The notes below the pieces were generated by a model. That model was not told where the DNA came from and searched no databases. It saw only the letters and a list, made by a program, of their open reading frames with translations. Positions 1 through 10,821 of a stretch of 64,000 nt of DNA are shown here, in pieces. Both the position numbers and the translations under genes were made by a program. The stretch's first letter is position 1. Each line of letters starts with the position of its first letter. This DNA comes from Puccinia triticina (Eukaryota; Basidiomycota; Pucciniomycetes; Pucciniales; Pucciniaceae): assembly GCF_026914185.1 (NCBI RefSeq), contig NC_070565.1, positions 806,001-870,000 of the forward strand. Reading direction: 5' to 3'.

Positions 1-1149
1 GAAGAACTGTTTGAGTTGATGAAGTAACATACAATATATAAAATTGCTAAACACAAAGCTATATCATATTATGACAGCAGGTCACATCACAAGTTTCCCA
101 AGATGAATTGGGATAAAAATGTTTATCAAGCAAGACTAGATGAAATCGCCAATGCCCTTCGCAACTATCAAAAGGCATTCAATGCAATTTTATCAAGACA
201 ACCTGACATTTTTTTGGGTTCAATTGTTTGTCCCCCAAAAAGTATCTTAGAAAGGGGCTGGCACCATTTAAAGTGTAGACAATATGTTCTTGATCACATG
301 GGAACTGTCAGCTAGAGGAATCAAGGTCATACCTTAATATTAGTTGCAAGCTCCTGGATTGCATTGGCCTACTTGTTTTTATCTCAGTATAATCAATATT
401 TGGTCTATGCAGATATATTTGCTAAGTTTTACACCACAGCACAACAGTTTTTGATGCTCAGATGCTACTCTTATAAGCTCAGTTTACTTGTTTTTAATGA
501 TTGTTTGAAAAAACTTGGTGTTCTAGTTTTTCCTTATTTCTATTCCTTAGTACTTACTCATCTTATTTAAGGATGGCAATTGTCAAACATATCACAAGTC
601 TCTTGCCTGCCAAGGGGAACAGCACAAAGCACCTCACACAAATTGTGACCTCCTGTCAGGGAGGGACTTGCATGCAATCCCTGATTCCTGGTGTGTGATC
701 CTCAGGGCCAGTTATTGGTTTTTGCAGGTGGCCAACTTTGGGCCCCCTAACCCCCCACTTCCCAAAATACATGAGTACCACCCCTGAAGCTATAGAATGG
801 CCCGCTTCTCTTCTTCAATTTGGAACCAGGCATGATCCATGTGGACTTCTTCCATGGGCGCCCGTGGGGATTTGAAAAATGGTCTCTTTTAAATCAGGCT
901 AGATCAGTAACATCTGTTGAGTTTGTTTGTGAATGCAACTGAAGAGGGAGAGTTCAGCAAAAAGCTGCATCTTAGGCTAAGAGTTTTAATTAAATCCCAA
1001 TCAGCCCTATGTGCAAGCACAACACCTCTATTACAATGAAAAATGAGAGCAACAATACTAGAAAACCTCTGCCTTTTTCCAATCAGAACTGACATTTGCA
1101 AAATCCTGCATGTAATTATGAATAAAATCTTTGTAATATTATTTGGAAA
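1..1149. other. AT-rich stretch without a recognisable gene
   Basis: I see no conserved coding pattern on either strand. Open frames are short (under 90 codons) and unlike any family I know. Confidence 0.5.
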
Positions 1150-1152
1150 TTT

Positions 1153-1269
1153 CACTGTAAAAAAAAACTCAAGAAACTGCTGTCAGTTGACATGCAATAT
1201 TACAAAGGCGCCTTTGTAATATTGCATGTCAACTGACAGCAAGCAGTTTCTTGAGTTTTTTTCACAGTG
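1153..1269. repeat. Palindromic CACTG-ended MITE
   Basis: This is an almost loopless palindrome centred at 1209/1210 (GGCGCC). It begins CACTG and ends CAGTG, with TTT directly before (1150-1152) and after (1270-1272). The right arm has a 3-nt insertion relative to the left. CACTG termini with a 3-bp duplication fit the CACTA (CMC) superfamily. The element at 12430-12645 has the same ends and the same TTT flanks. Confidence 0.7.
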
Positions 1270-1399
1270 TTTGTTAATATCCAAACAATGAAAATTTCAC
1301 ATTTCATACACCAGTACCAATTTACCTACTTTTTAGATCCTGCTGAACTGCAACAAATGCCAAACTTAGCTTAGTCCCTCAATCAAAGGCACGGGAGTC

Positions 1400-1956
1400 C
1401 TGTTGCAAAGCAACCACCCAAAGGAGGGACTTACACCCTACCTTGCAAAACAGTAGGCAGCAGATGTCTTTTTTCAGCCTTTTTTGCTTGTCCCTCCGTA
1501 GAATCTACACAAGGACAACCAGGGCCAAGTCAGCTGCTCCAAGAGATAGCCAAGAAGCATGGCTCTCTGCTGGTATTTTTCTTTTAGCTGTAACACTTCA
1601 ACTTGATTTTTTAAAAAAATTGTAAGAGCTGCTAAGTTTTGACAGGTGTCAAAAGTATGGCTTTTACTGAGGCCTGTTTTTTCAACAATGCCCTCCCAAA
1701 ACCCATAAACTCTTTTTTGTTTCATTTGGGATTCAAGAGATTTTTTGGAGGGATCCAACCTCAGGAAGGTGGCAGGTGCAAGTGCTGATGTAGGCGGACA
1801 AGACTGCCTAGTCATAATTTTGATAGCCTGTAGCTGGGTCAAGATATAAAGAGCTGAAAGTTTTGAAAGTTTTCCCCAGCCAAATGGGATTTCTTCTGCC
1901 TACTGTTTTGCAAGGTAGGGCAAAGTCCCCCCTTTGGAGGGTTGCTCTGCAACAGC
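1400..1956. repeat. TIR element with ~60-bp inverted ends
   Basis: The left end (about 1400-1463) is the imperfect reverse complement of the right end (about 1894-1956). Both contain AAGGAGGGACTT-like and CTTGCAAAACAGTAGGCAG-like blocks. The interior has a minus-strand open frame (1474-1842, about 120 codons) that I do not recognise. A related end fragment occurs near 11590-11670. It is probably a non-autonomous DNA transposon. I see no clear target duplication. Confidence 0.55.
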
Positions 1957-2109
1957 AAGTTCACAGATTTGATGTGTGTTTGGCACCCGCGGTGGTGTTG
2001 CTAAAGCGGGTTTGGGGTGCTATATCTGTTTTAGCACCCATGGTGGAGATGCTCTAAGTTCAAACCAATGTCATTTGCTGGTGTCACATGAAGCGGCCCA
2101 ACAGTTGGA

Positions 2110-3096
2110 GGTATTCAAAATTGCATATGTCACTGTTTACATAAAATCATAAAGCCAATCTTAGCTGGGAGATGTCAGGGTGCATAAAACTTAAACTGAC
2201 ATCTCCCAGCCAAAATTGGAGTTTATGATTTTATGTAAAAATTTCTTATGCAATTTTGAATATCATAAGTAATGAGATGGTTAGGCAACTGTGGTATTCA
2301 AAATTACATAAGATTTTTTTACATACATTCATAAACTGCAATTTTGGCTGGGAGATGCCACTTAAAGTTTTATGCACACTGACATCTCCCAGCCAAAATT
2401 GGTTTTATGATGAGGACTTCCTGTTGATCTGGAAAGTCAGATCTGAGCCACCAGATATCAAATTTTGCAGGGAAATCTGGGTCCCCAAAGATCCCCGAAG
2501 TGATCCAGAGTTCCAGATTCCAGATTTCCCTGCGAAATCTGGAATTCCAGATCTTCAAAAGTGATGGGAAGTCCTCCAGTGGAGGACTTCCTGTTGATCT
2601 GGAAATCCAGATCTGAGCCGACAGATTTCAGATTTCGCAGTGAAATCTTGGTCCCCGAAGCTCCCCAAAGGGGTCCAGAGTTCCAGATTCCAGATTCCCC
2701 TGCGAAATCTGGAATTCCAGATTTATTCAAAGTTGACGGGAAGTGGATGACTTCCTGTCGTTGTTTAGAGAGCTCTAGATGCCCCTCTAAATCCTAAATT
2801 AAGACAGCTATCAAAAACTCAACCAGTGCACATGAAGTTAATGAACTCTAGGGTTAGGAAAACATTTTCCTTTTGGTCAAAAATTAAGAATTTGGGTTTT
2901 CAAATTGAGATCTGGGAGGCTCCCAGTCTCGACGGGAAGTCCTCCAGTCAGTGGAGGACTTCCCGCCAATCTGGAAACCCAGATTTTCCCAGATTTTGTA
3001 GGGAAATCTAGGCAGATCTAGGATTTGGGAAGATTGAGCCCAGATTTCCCCGCAAAATTTGGAAGTCCTCCAGTGACATATGCAATTTTGAATACC
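2110..3096. repeat. Composite inverted-repeat element with 26-bp perfect TIRs
   Basis: Positions 2110-2135 and 3071-3096 are exact reverse complements (start GGTATTCAAAATTGCATATG). Inside, 2110-2263 forms a hairpin on its own. A second partial copy starts near 2292. Two direct repeats (about 2409-2577 and 2581-2757) carry AGATCTGGAATTCCAGATC-like palindromes and GGAGGACTTCC/GGAAGTCCTCC ends, which recur at 2928-2965 and 3061-3075. It looks like MITEs nested in a MITE. Confidence 0.6.
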
Positions 3097-3147
3097 ATAA
3101 ATGAAACAACTTTCCAGACAGAATAACAGCAATTGCGCAAAAGGTAA

Positions 3148-3148
3148 C

Positions 3149-3184
<36 letters not shown>

Positions 3185-3215
3185 ATCAAGTGCTCCTGGA
3201 ATGATTACGCAGCAA

Positions 3216-3246
<31 letters not shown>

Positions 3247-3252
3247 TGAGAC
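3148..3252 (-). tRNA. tRNA-Phe (GAA) with a 32-nt intron
   Basis: Read on the minus strand, the acceptor stem GTCTCAA pairs with TTGGGAC, allowing one G-U. The D arm is GCTC...GAGC. The anticodon stem is TCAGA/TCTGA around a CT-GAA-G-A loop, and the T arm is CAGTG-TTCAAGC-CACTG. A 32-nt intron follows G37, the usual eukaryotic nuclear position. Mature length is about 73 nt. The template base at the discriminator position gives G rather than the usual A, so either the 3' boundary is off by one or the gene is slightly divergent. Confidence 0.85.
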
Positions 3253-4279
3253 AGCACGATGACGTGACGGAAATGCTGGGGTGTAGAATCCCGTCTCTTG
3301 CAGAAGCACGAGGCTCTCAGTATCAATTTGTCTGGTGTTACCAGGCTCGAATTTGGCAGTGGTGTAGAAGCCGAATTCCTCAGTAATTTAACTCATCCAC
3401 GAGATCCTTGATCGTTGGAACGAGCTTCCCAAGGCTTGATTAGCAGATTTTTGAACAGATGTATCGATGATGATGGGGGCCAGCGGTCAGGATAATTACG
3501 CGATATTATGAAGGCCGCTCCCGGATGGAGGGCAAAAGCTCCCGCTGAGCACGGCAGGGCTGCCGTGTGACTATTAATATTAGGCGGCAGCTTTGTCTTG
3601 AGACTTGGGGAACGAACAAGGCTGAGCCAGAGCTTGGGGTGCGTCCACCTGAGAGCAGCTTGGGTGCTGAGCACATTCATGGCCAACCATCGAAGCAGCT
3701 GCAGTGCTGAGCCCCGCTGCTGCCGACCAATATATAAGGCCCTCTCTTGCCCGGGTCCATCCTTCCTCCCCATCTCCTCACCCCCTCCTTCTATCGCACT
3801 GGAGCTTCTCGGCAGCTCGCGGCAATCCCTCAAAGGACATGCCATCCACTTTTGCCCTTTAATTGCTCTTCCACTTTTCCCACCTCGACACAGACTAGCC
3901 CTCTCCCTGTCCACCCAGCCAGCTCGCGCCTGTTCCATCGCGGTCTCCTCAGCCGCATATCAGCTCCAAGGCGCACGCCGCCCAGGACTCCCTGAAGAAA
4001 GCGTCTGGCGAGTCAACCATTTTGCGGAGAACTATTGTGTCAAGTGCGCACTTCAAACCCCCAGAAACAGGCACTGACGAGACTCGTCTCACAGCGTAGG
4101 ATATAGCAGCCCAAGATACACACAAGAAGGTAAGGGGTAAGAAAGGTGTGTCTTTTCAGCAGCCGCGAGCGAGCGTCGATGCCGCGGAACTCGCCGTGTC
4201 TGAGCTGGTTGATGAAGTGTAGGACCCACTCCAAGCTACAGGGGGCGTTCGATAGCGCGCAAAGAGGACTCCAGCCGTT
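3253..4279. other. GC-richer stretch without an identified gene
   Basis: Long overlapping open frames on both strands (for example 3393-3938 minus and 3598-4077 plus) come from high GC content and show no conserved motif. A TATATAAG box at about 3731-3738 on the plus strand, with a CCAAT-like element just before it and a pyrimidine-rich tract after, looks like a Pol II promoter. I cannot find a convincing coding region behind it. Confidence 0.35.
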
Positions 4280-4875
4280 TGGCCCGTCCGAGACGGGTGT
4301 TGGGGTCGTCGGGGATATCGGCGAGCAACATCGGCCGTCGACTGCTGTCGGTCGGCCTCGGCCGGCCGGGCAGGGTCTGGGTGCGTAGGTCGAGGAGCTG
4401 CGTGCTGAGGTGTATGTCCTTCTGTTCTCAGCGATCAGGTATACCAGCGACTGGCCCGTGCAGATCGCTACCACGATCGACAGCTCGTGGTGGTCGCCGT
4501 GCTCTCGGCATCGGCGAAACGTTAACGTAGCAACTATGTACCCGCCTCAGGAACCGGTTGACTTCAGCTGCCGGTGCAACGCTCTAGATTATGGCCGCCA
4601 AGAACGTTGCACCGACAGCTGAAGTCAACCGGTTTCTAAGGCGGATATTCATTGTTGCTACGTTTCGCCGATGCCGAGAGCACGGCGACCATTGATCGTG
4701 GTTCGGATCTGCACAGGTCAGTCGCTAGTATACCGGACCGTGGAGAACAGAAGGAGATACTGCCCAGCTCCACGACCTACGCACCCATATCCTGCCCGGC
4801 CAGTCGAGCCCGACCGACGGCGCTCGACGGCCGATATGGCTCGCCGATATCCCTCTACAGTGACCGAGACCGGAT
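4280..4875. repeat. ~600-bp GC-rich foldback (inverted repeat)
   Basis: The two arms are imperfect reverse complements centred near 4593. The innermost pair is 4554-4581 against 4605-4632. Pairing continues outward through the TTCTGTTCTC/GAGAACAGAA blocks, the CCTGCCCGGCC block and the GATATCGGCGAG/CTCGCCGATATC blocks. The 23-nt centre is not paired. A transcript across it would fold into long double-stranded RNA. No protein family is evident. Confidence 0.65.
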
Positions 4876-5397
4876 AACGCTTACACGAGCAGAAGGCCGA
4901 CGGTGAGCGAAGAAAGTTGAAGTTATAATCCTATATTACGGGAGACCGCCTCGGAGAAATCAAGGAGCAAGAAAGAAAAACTTGGTAAGGGTGGCAATTT
5001 TCGAGAGGATAGTATACGTAGGCAAGTGAAGGCTTATGGATATTATCGCGCAGGCGAAAGGTCACTTCATACTGCACCCATGTCTCAGAAACCGGCGCGT
5101 GGTCTTTTCTCCAGCAAGCGTGACGGAGGAGCCCGGAAAAAGGATATCGAAGGCCGACATGTCCAGCCTGATCCTCGGCCCTTTCAGCCGGACAAGCGGC
5201 CAACCACACAAGTCATCTGCCGTCAGAGACCCACTGCGCCCCCATGCACTCCAGGCTATCACCAAACAATTCCTCCTCCAACCATTTTTCTCACATATGT
5301 TTGTCATTCGGTATGACAGGCTTTATCGACATTACAATATATATTTATTTAGAATTCAGAGACCAGCGGAATATGTTTACATTTTGGGTAATGAACA

Positions 5398-7352
5398 TTA
5401 AGCTTTCTTGAAAAAACTTTGGGAAAGCATTCCAATGATTGTTTTTTTTGGCCCCATACGAACGACGAAGGAGGAAAGGAAGGTGGGGGGTGTCGAATGA
5501 GAAAGCAAGTCAGGAAGGACACGAAAAAGGGAGGCGTGTACATAGATGAATCTCGCTGCAAGAGATGGCTGGAGAAGGAGAGAAACGACGGACCTGGTGA
5601 TATTAGATTGCTCTTTGGGCTGTTGTTTCGCGGTCGACCCAGGTTTTTTCTTGGTCGGTGGATTCGGAGGAGGGTTCTTGGCTGCAGGAAGAGACTGAGA
5701 GGGCGGTTTCGAGGCCGGCGCAGGATCGGCAGGCGTCGTCGTCTTGCCCTTATCCGTTTTCGCGGCGTCATTTCTGTCGCCCTTACTACTCGTCTCCGGA
5801 GTAGTGTCCATCTTAACCTTCTTGATATTCTTTTTGGAGGATGTGGGGGGAGGAGAAGCGGGAGGAGACGCGCTTTCCCAATCCGTGTACGTCTCCTCGA
5901 CTTCCTCGACCTCTTCCCGGTTCACCCGGTAGCCCTTCTTATCCTTCACTCGGACGATCTTTTTCTTCTTCACCAGCCGCGTCTTCGTCACCCGTTTCCG
6001 CTCCGAAGGCTCTTTTGACGTGGACACTTCTTCATCTTGTTGTTCTTCGTCTCCTTTGGCCTTCTTGCTCGGCTCTTTCGCAGTCGTCGTTCTTGGAGAA
6101 TCTACATTCATTATAGCTCATTAATTAAACCAGGACGGGTTAAAGATAGCTTCAAGCGATGACAAACCGGTCTTTGATTTCTTGTCGGCCGAGCTTTTCC
6201 GATGGTCGGCCTCGGTAGCCGGACGCTTAGCGGGAACGGTGGGGAGGACCTCGCACTCACTGTCGGCGTTCCCGTTGTTATCAGTGGACGCTTTCGTTGG
6301 TTTCTTAGCGTTCAGTTTAGTTTGAGTGGTTTTGGCAGTGGTGGCTGGCTTTTCCTGGACGCTGTCCACACTCTCTTTCCTCTTGTTGGGCTTAGAAGAG
6401 GCTGGCTTCTTCGCGTCATCTGCTTCATTCCTCTTGGAACCTAGGCTCTTTGGTTCTGCCTGCTTCCTCGATGATTCCGAATCTGTAGCCTATCATTCAA
6501 GAGAGCAACAGAATCAGTTTTTTTTTTCTTATGCAAAGGCGGAGAGAGTTCTGACCTTGCTCTCCTTTGCTGATGATTCTGTCGTTAGTTTTTTGTTAGA
6601 TTTAGGTTGTAAGCTGATCCGTGCCTCTGTATATGACTTCAGTAAGTTTGGATCCTTGGAAAAGCAAAGGAAGGGAGTCATTAGTTCCGGGGCCAGGGGG
6701 CATAGATTTTTGAACCATCGAAGTAATTACGGGAGCTTGAGTGGCACTGATGCTATAGATTTGTACATACGACACTGAGTCAAACTTTGATTTGAACTCT
6801 TATTTTTTTGAGAAAAAGAAAACGAAGGAAGATAGAAGGAATCAACGAAAACGATCAAGCTAACGAGAGAAGAGAAGAAGGTTATGAGGGTCGTATCGAA
6901 ATCAGCTTGACTTTGTGAGCACGACCGTCAAATTCCGAGTCAAACCGAGCAGAAGACAATCAGAAACACAAACCTTCAAGTTCAGAAGCCCGGGCCCTTT
7001 CGACCTTGGATGTTTTGATGGACTCTGCAACGGGCTTCTTGTCGGCTCCAAAAATCAAATAAGTCGGTTCCACCTTCAACCGCTTAGCGTCCTCGGAACC
7101 ACAGAACTCTTCCAGCAGTTGACGCGCTCGGTCGATGCCACAAGCCGCTTCCGTAGCCAAGTCTCGATACGTAACCTCAAGGGAGACCAGAGATAATTGT
7201 TCGAGTTCCGAAAAAAAGAAAGCATCAGAATCAGCCTAGAGTAGAATGAATTTTCATGAAAGGATGAGGAGAGGGTTTCTTACGGTTGCTTGGTCGAACA
7301 TGATCTGCTGTCGGATCCATTTCTGGACTAGCTGGACATCGACTGTCTCCAT
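5398..7352 (-). CDS. POLD3: DNA polymerase delta subunit 3 (Cdc27/Pol32 type)
   Basis: Accessory subunit of replicative DNA polymerase delta, linking the catalytic complex to PCNA in the nucleus. I assign seven exons: 7284-7352, 6974-7175, 6731-6774, 6556-6654, 6168-6489, 5594-6101 and 5398-5416. The phases are consistent and the product is about 420 aa (human POLD3 has 466). The N-terminal ~120 residues match the family, with a VTYRDL start of the helical domain and a VQIYSIS strand. The middle and C-terminal parts are charged and low complexity, with a conserved TKTRLV...EEVEETYTDWES segment corresponding to the end of POLD3. The last intron joins QSNIT to SFFKKA and makes a canonical PCNA-interacting PIP box (Q410-F417). 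Exon boundaries are inferred from GT-AG signals, phase and homology. The intron at 6102-6167 is the least certain. Confidence 0.85.
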
Positions 7353-7956
7353 CGCGCACCTCGAAATATCCGTGGAGGGTGTGGAGCTTGAAGCAATCGT
7401 TTCGAGGAAGTGCCTGGCGCGAACTCGGGGACGCGGCAACGCTTTACCACCTCTGGACGGCCACACTGCCCCCGGCACCACCACAACCAACTCACAAAAT
7501 CAGGGAAACTGCATCAGACTCGCAAGCAATACAGCATGTATGAGAGTTATGTGTTTGACTTGATGGAGTCCAGACTGTGCACCCCTCGTATCTATCCATC
7601 AAGGGCTATTCTTATAGTTCAAGTAGTTTGCGGTAGACTCAGAAGGATGTAAGCAAATGACTTGGCAGAAGATTCCGCAGAGTCCAAGGTTTTTCTTTTT
7701 CTTTTCTTTTTTTTTGCTTGTAATTAAGGGGTTTGGCATAAATAAATCTGGCTGAAATTGTCTGCGAAGTTTCCAGGGTTACATGAAATGAAATAAAACG
7801 ATGATATAACCTAGTGTACAAATGGGAGGTCCGTGTATGTTTGCACTCTACCGCCCAGAAACAATAGATAAACAAAGAGCTATGCTGGATAGCGGAGTCA
7901 GATATAGGCCAGTGTATGTGGTCGAGCAGGATTAAAGGGAAGCTGGGGGAGCGAGC
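7353..7956. other. Intergenic region between ORC1 and POLD3
   Basis: This segment holds the 3' flank of ORC1 and the promoter side of POLD3, both transcribed leftward. There is a pyrimidine/A-rich tract at about 7690-7730. I see no additional gene. Confidence 0.5.
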
Positions 7957-9508
7957 TTAGATGGTGATGCTAGAAAAACGTTTATCATTTTTGGTGATCA
8001 ACGTCAGATCGCTATCTTTGATTTCCAATTTGATTCTAGAAAAGTAATCGAACGAGCTTGACTCGTTGAGGATGAGCTTCATGTTTTGCAAGCTCGAGAT
8101 AACCATCATCAGTTCCTCGTGAGTCGGCTCAGGTTGAAAGCCTAAGGTATTGGCAAGCCGGATGTGTCGGGAGATCACCTAAGACAAAACCAAAGAATCA
8201 GTTCAAATGCAATAAAAGTGTGTGTATATCGGATATATATGTCCCCCCCTCGGAGACGGACGATGAAATGTAATAGACTGACGTCGCCCAGTTCCACCTC
8301 GGGTATCCCGGCGACCTTGATTGCCTTTGAGATCGATAAGAGCATGATACTCTGATGAGGGCTCAACTGTCTAATGAATCTGGACACTCCCGAGGATATC
8401 ATCTCTTCATAAGTATCGATGACATCTTTGACTTGAATCAACCGAGCCTCTTCGCCGTTTTCCTTGCGGATCTCGTTCTCCTTCTCGACCCTCTCCAAGG
8501 TACTTCGACAGAGATCGAGTGCTTTCCGCACGTCGCCGGTGAGGGAGGAGATTTTCTTAGAGACCCATTGGACCGCATCCTTCACAAACACCAAGTCTTG
8601 GAGTTCGGATAATCGGGTCTCTAGGATTTCCATCAGTTGGTGGTGGTTGTACGGCTTGAATTGGATCCGGTTCGAGCCTAGTCGCGATCGGATCTTGCCA
8701 TTTAACTCGGTCTCTGGTAAGTCCATCTTGTTGGCTACCGCAATCACTATCAATCTTGAGTGGGCTTGGTTCGGCCAATTGAAAAAGTTGTAGATCACCT
8801 CCTGCTTCCGGGTGACTAGCTGATCCAGTTCATCAACTAGTAATACGCTGCATGAGCAAGAAAAGATATGTTAATCCAGATTAATTAGTATATCATCGGG
8901 ATCATTTGGACCCACCAAGTTTCTCTGTCTGGAGAAGGAGAATTGAAATACTGCTCCAGGTTTTTGAGTGCTTCACGCGCCGAGGTACGCTTTGGAGGCG
9001 AGTTGGAATCGTCTGCAAGGAGATGTTGCGAGATGAATTCCCAGAATAAGATGAAAGTCTGGCTCGGTTCGGTGACTTTCATCCCGTTGATTTCGAAGAA
9101 CTTGAACGGATTGAGCTGGCCATCGCGTACTTTCTCTTGCAAAGAGCTGATGACGCTGTGGACCGTTGCCGTTTTCCCGGTTCCGGGTACGCCAGAGATG
9201 TATAAGCAGCATCCGCTCGATTCCGAGATCGACTCCGTCAAGGCCCCCTCCAGTTCCGCAAACTCCTCCTCCCTGCATGGGAGCCACGAGGGCGTCGAGC
9301 TCACGTGGAGTATCTTTCGCGCCTGGTCCCATGGATCGATAGCCGGCGGCACTGGTGCGGTCGTCGATGCTTGCACGTCCTCCCTCGGCGCCTTGCTCGG
9401 CTGCGTTGCTTTCTTCCGGCCAGCTCGTGTGACCGAATGCTCCTTCTTCTTCTGCGAAACTCGCGCCGTCTTGGCTCGTTGGAGCTCCTTCGTTTTCTTT
9501 GGCGGCAT
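7957..9508 (-). CDS. ORC1: Origin recognition complex subunit 1, short form without BAH domain
   Basis: AAA+ ATPase of the origin recognition complex, which binds replication origins and loads MCM. Three exons (8916-9508, 8283-8847, 7957-8178) give 459 aa with consistent phases. Both introns have GT-AG ends: 8848-8915 and 8179-8282. The first 60 residues are basic and low complexity. Walker A is GVPGTGKT (106-113), followed by the ORC1-type segment EINGMKVTEP (139-148). Walker B is VLLVDELD (199-206), completed only by splicing. Sensor 1 is around N237 (VANKMDLP), the sensor 2 region contains IRSRLGSNRI, and a C-terminal winged helix follows. The EINGMK segment separates ORC1 from CDC6. An in-frame TGA about 75 nt upstream supports the ATG at 9508. 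Yeast and human ORC1 carry an N-terminal BAH domain, which I do not find here, although a distant 5' exon cannot be excluded. Confidence 0.85.
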
Positions 9509-9670
9509 TCTCAGCTTCGAGCTCGTCTGGTTCTTCGTATCGTCGGACCCCGTTCTGTCAACTGTGTGCCCGTCTCGCCCTCAAGCGGAAACCCCGGGCG
9601 CGTCGTATCTACGCCCCTGCTGCGGCCAAGCCCGCTTACGAAATTTGTTTTTCGCTCGCGCGGAAAACAA

Positions 9671-9806
9671 GGCCCCGTTTGGAGCCGATATATGAGTTTT
9701 TTTGCCTGACATCCTATGTGACATCTAATCAGGTCCGCCAAAACTGGATCAGATGTCACAAAATTCCAGATTATATCGCGCAATTATATCGGCTCCAAAC
9801 AGAGCC
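9671..9806. repeat. 136-bp MITE in the ORC1 5' flank
   Basis: The two ends are near-perfect inverted repeats of 22 bp (outer end GGCYCYGTTTGGAGCCGATA). An inner inverted pair, TGACATCTAATC.../...GATCAGATGTCA, forms the stem. It lies about 160 bp upstream of the ORC1 start codon. I see no obvious target duplication. A similar GGCCCCGTTTGG start occurs near 37619. Confidence 0.65.
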
Positions 9807-10039
9807 GTGTTTTTTTTCGATATTGTGTTGTTTGGGACCGGAAAACAGCCTGTTGAGAAACGTGTACCATAGCCTTCCTGTTCCTTGGTCCTGTGATCAC
9901 CGGTATCCTACCATCTCCACCATTCAATGATCAAGACAAACCTATCCACCCTTGAAGACACCAACATCAACACGTCAACGCACCACCTCAACCATCAAGA
10001 CACGACACACATCACCCCACCCATCCAGCCTCATCAAGA

Positions 10040-10533
10040 ATGGTTGATAACAAGTTTGTAGCCACCCTGGCTGCTGCCGGAGCAGCAATTATCGAGATGG
10101 ATCGCGTCTTAATTACGCTCGCCGCCGCTGGAGTAGCTTGCAAGTACCTCGGTAGTCTATGGAATACATACGAGGCATATTATGGAGATGGAGGGCAAGC
10201 ACGATACACTAGATTCCTGCTGGATGAAGTCAGGCCCAAGCTCTTCTGCGAAATCACTCGGATGGAACGCACAACTTGGGCAGACCGCTGGTCGTTTGTC
10301 CAGATGTGGGGTGGTGATTTAGATTCAATATTGTTATTGTCATCGTCCTCATCGCTCTTCGCTTTTTTTCTAGCTTTCTTGGGTGCGGATTTCTTCTTTG
10401 GTGGGGGCTTTGTGGAGCTCAAGCTGGGTGCTGGAGAAGGCGCAATAGTGGCAGAGCTTTCGACTGGTAGGGCGGATGGTGGAGCAGGTGGTGGAATGTC
10501 CATGAGGACCGCTGGATCGATGTTATGGTCCAT
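10040..10533. pseudogene. Collapsed two-gene DNA transposon remnant (possibly PIF/Harbinger)
   Basis: From 10040 on the plus strand about 80 codons look like a transposase N-terminus (ARYTRFLLDE...FCEITRMERTTW). The similarity to a PIF/Harbinger-type start is weak and partly from memory. On the minus strand, 10533 leftward encodes a Pro/Lys/Asp-rich leader reaching WTNDQ, like the start of a Myb/SANT-like domain, where it breaks off. The two fragments converge. PIF/Harbinger elements carry a transposase and a Myb-like protein, so an internal deletion fusing the two N-termini is a reasonable reading. Confidence 0.35.
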
Positions 10534-10642
10534 TGCGATGAGTCAACTGCTGGGCAACGGTGAGTGACGAGTACGTAATCAGTATGAAGAAACAGGGTCA
10601 GACCTGTTTCTGGAAATCGATCGTTTGGATAGAAAAACAATA

Positions 10643-10819
10643 GGGGGTATCAAATATGACTAAATCCACCATTATGTAATTGACAGGTTTGAAAAAACCC
10701 ACCATTTTTAAGACATGCTGGCTCTTCTTCTACTCCATTTTGGGAACTGCTGGTGAGAAATTTCATTTTTGGCCAATTGACTGGTTTCTAATTGTGGATT
10801 TCTCATATTTGATACCCCC
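10643..10819. repeat. 177-bp MITE flanked by TA
   Basis: The ends GGGGGTATCAAATATGA and TCATATTTGATACCCCC are inverted repeats, and pairing continues imperfectly for about 35 bp. A TA dinucleotide lies directly outside each end (10641-10642 and 10820-10821), as expected for a Tc1/mariner-like insertion. Confidence 0.65.
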
Positions 10820-10821
10820 TA

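Noticed and set aside
3393..4077. Overlapping open frames of 150-180 codons on both strands
   Set aside because: High GC lowers stop frequency in all frames. No motif and no consistent exon structure.
5419..6018. Arg-rich 199-codon plus-strand frame
   Set aside because: It is the antisense shadow of the Lys/Glu-rich POLD3 exon.
8943..9695. 250-codon plus-strand frame
   Set aside because: Antisense shadow of the ORC1 first exon. No recognisable product.
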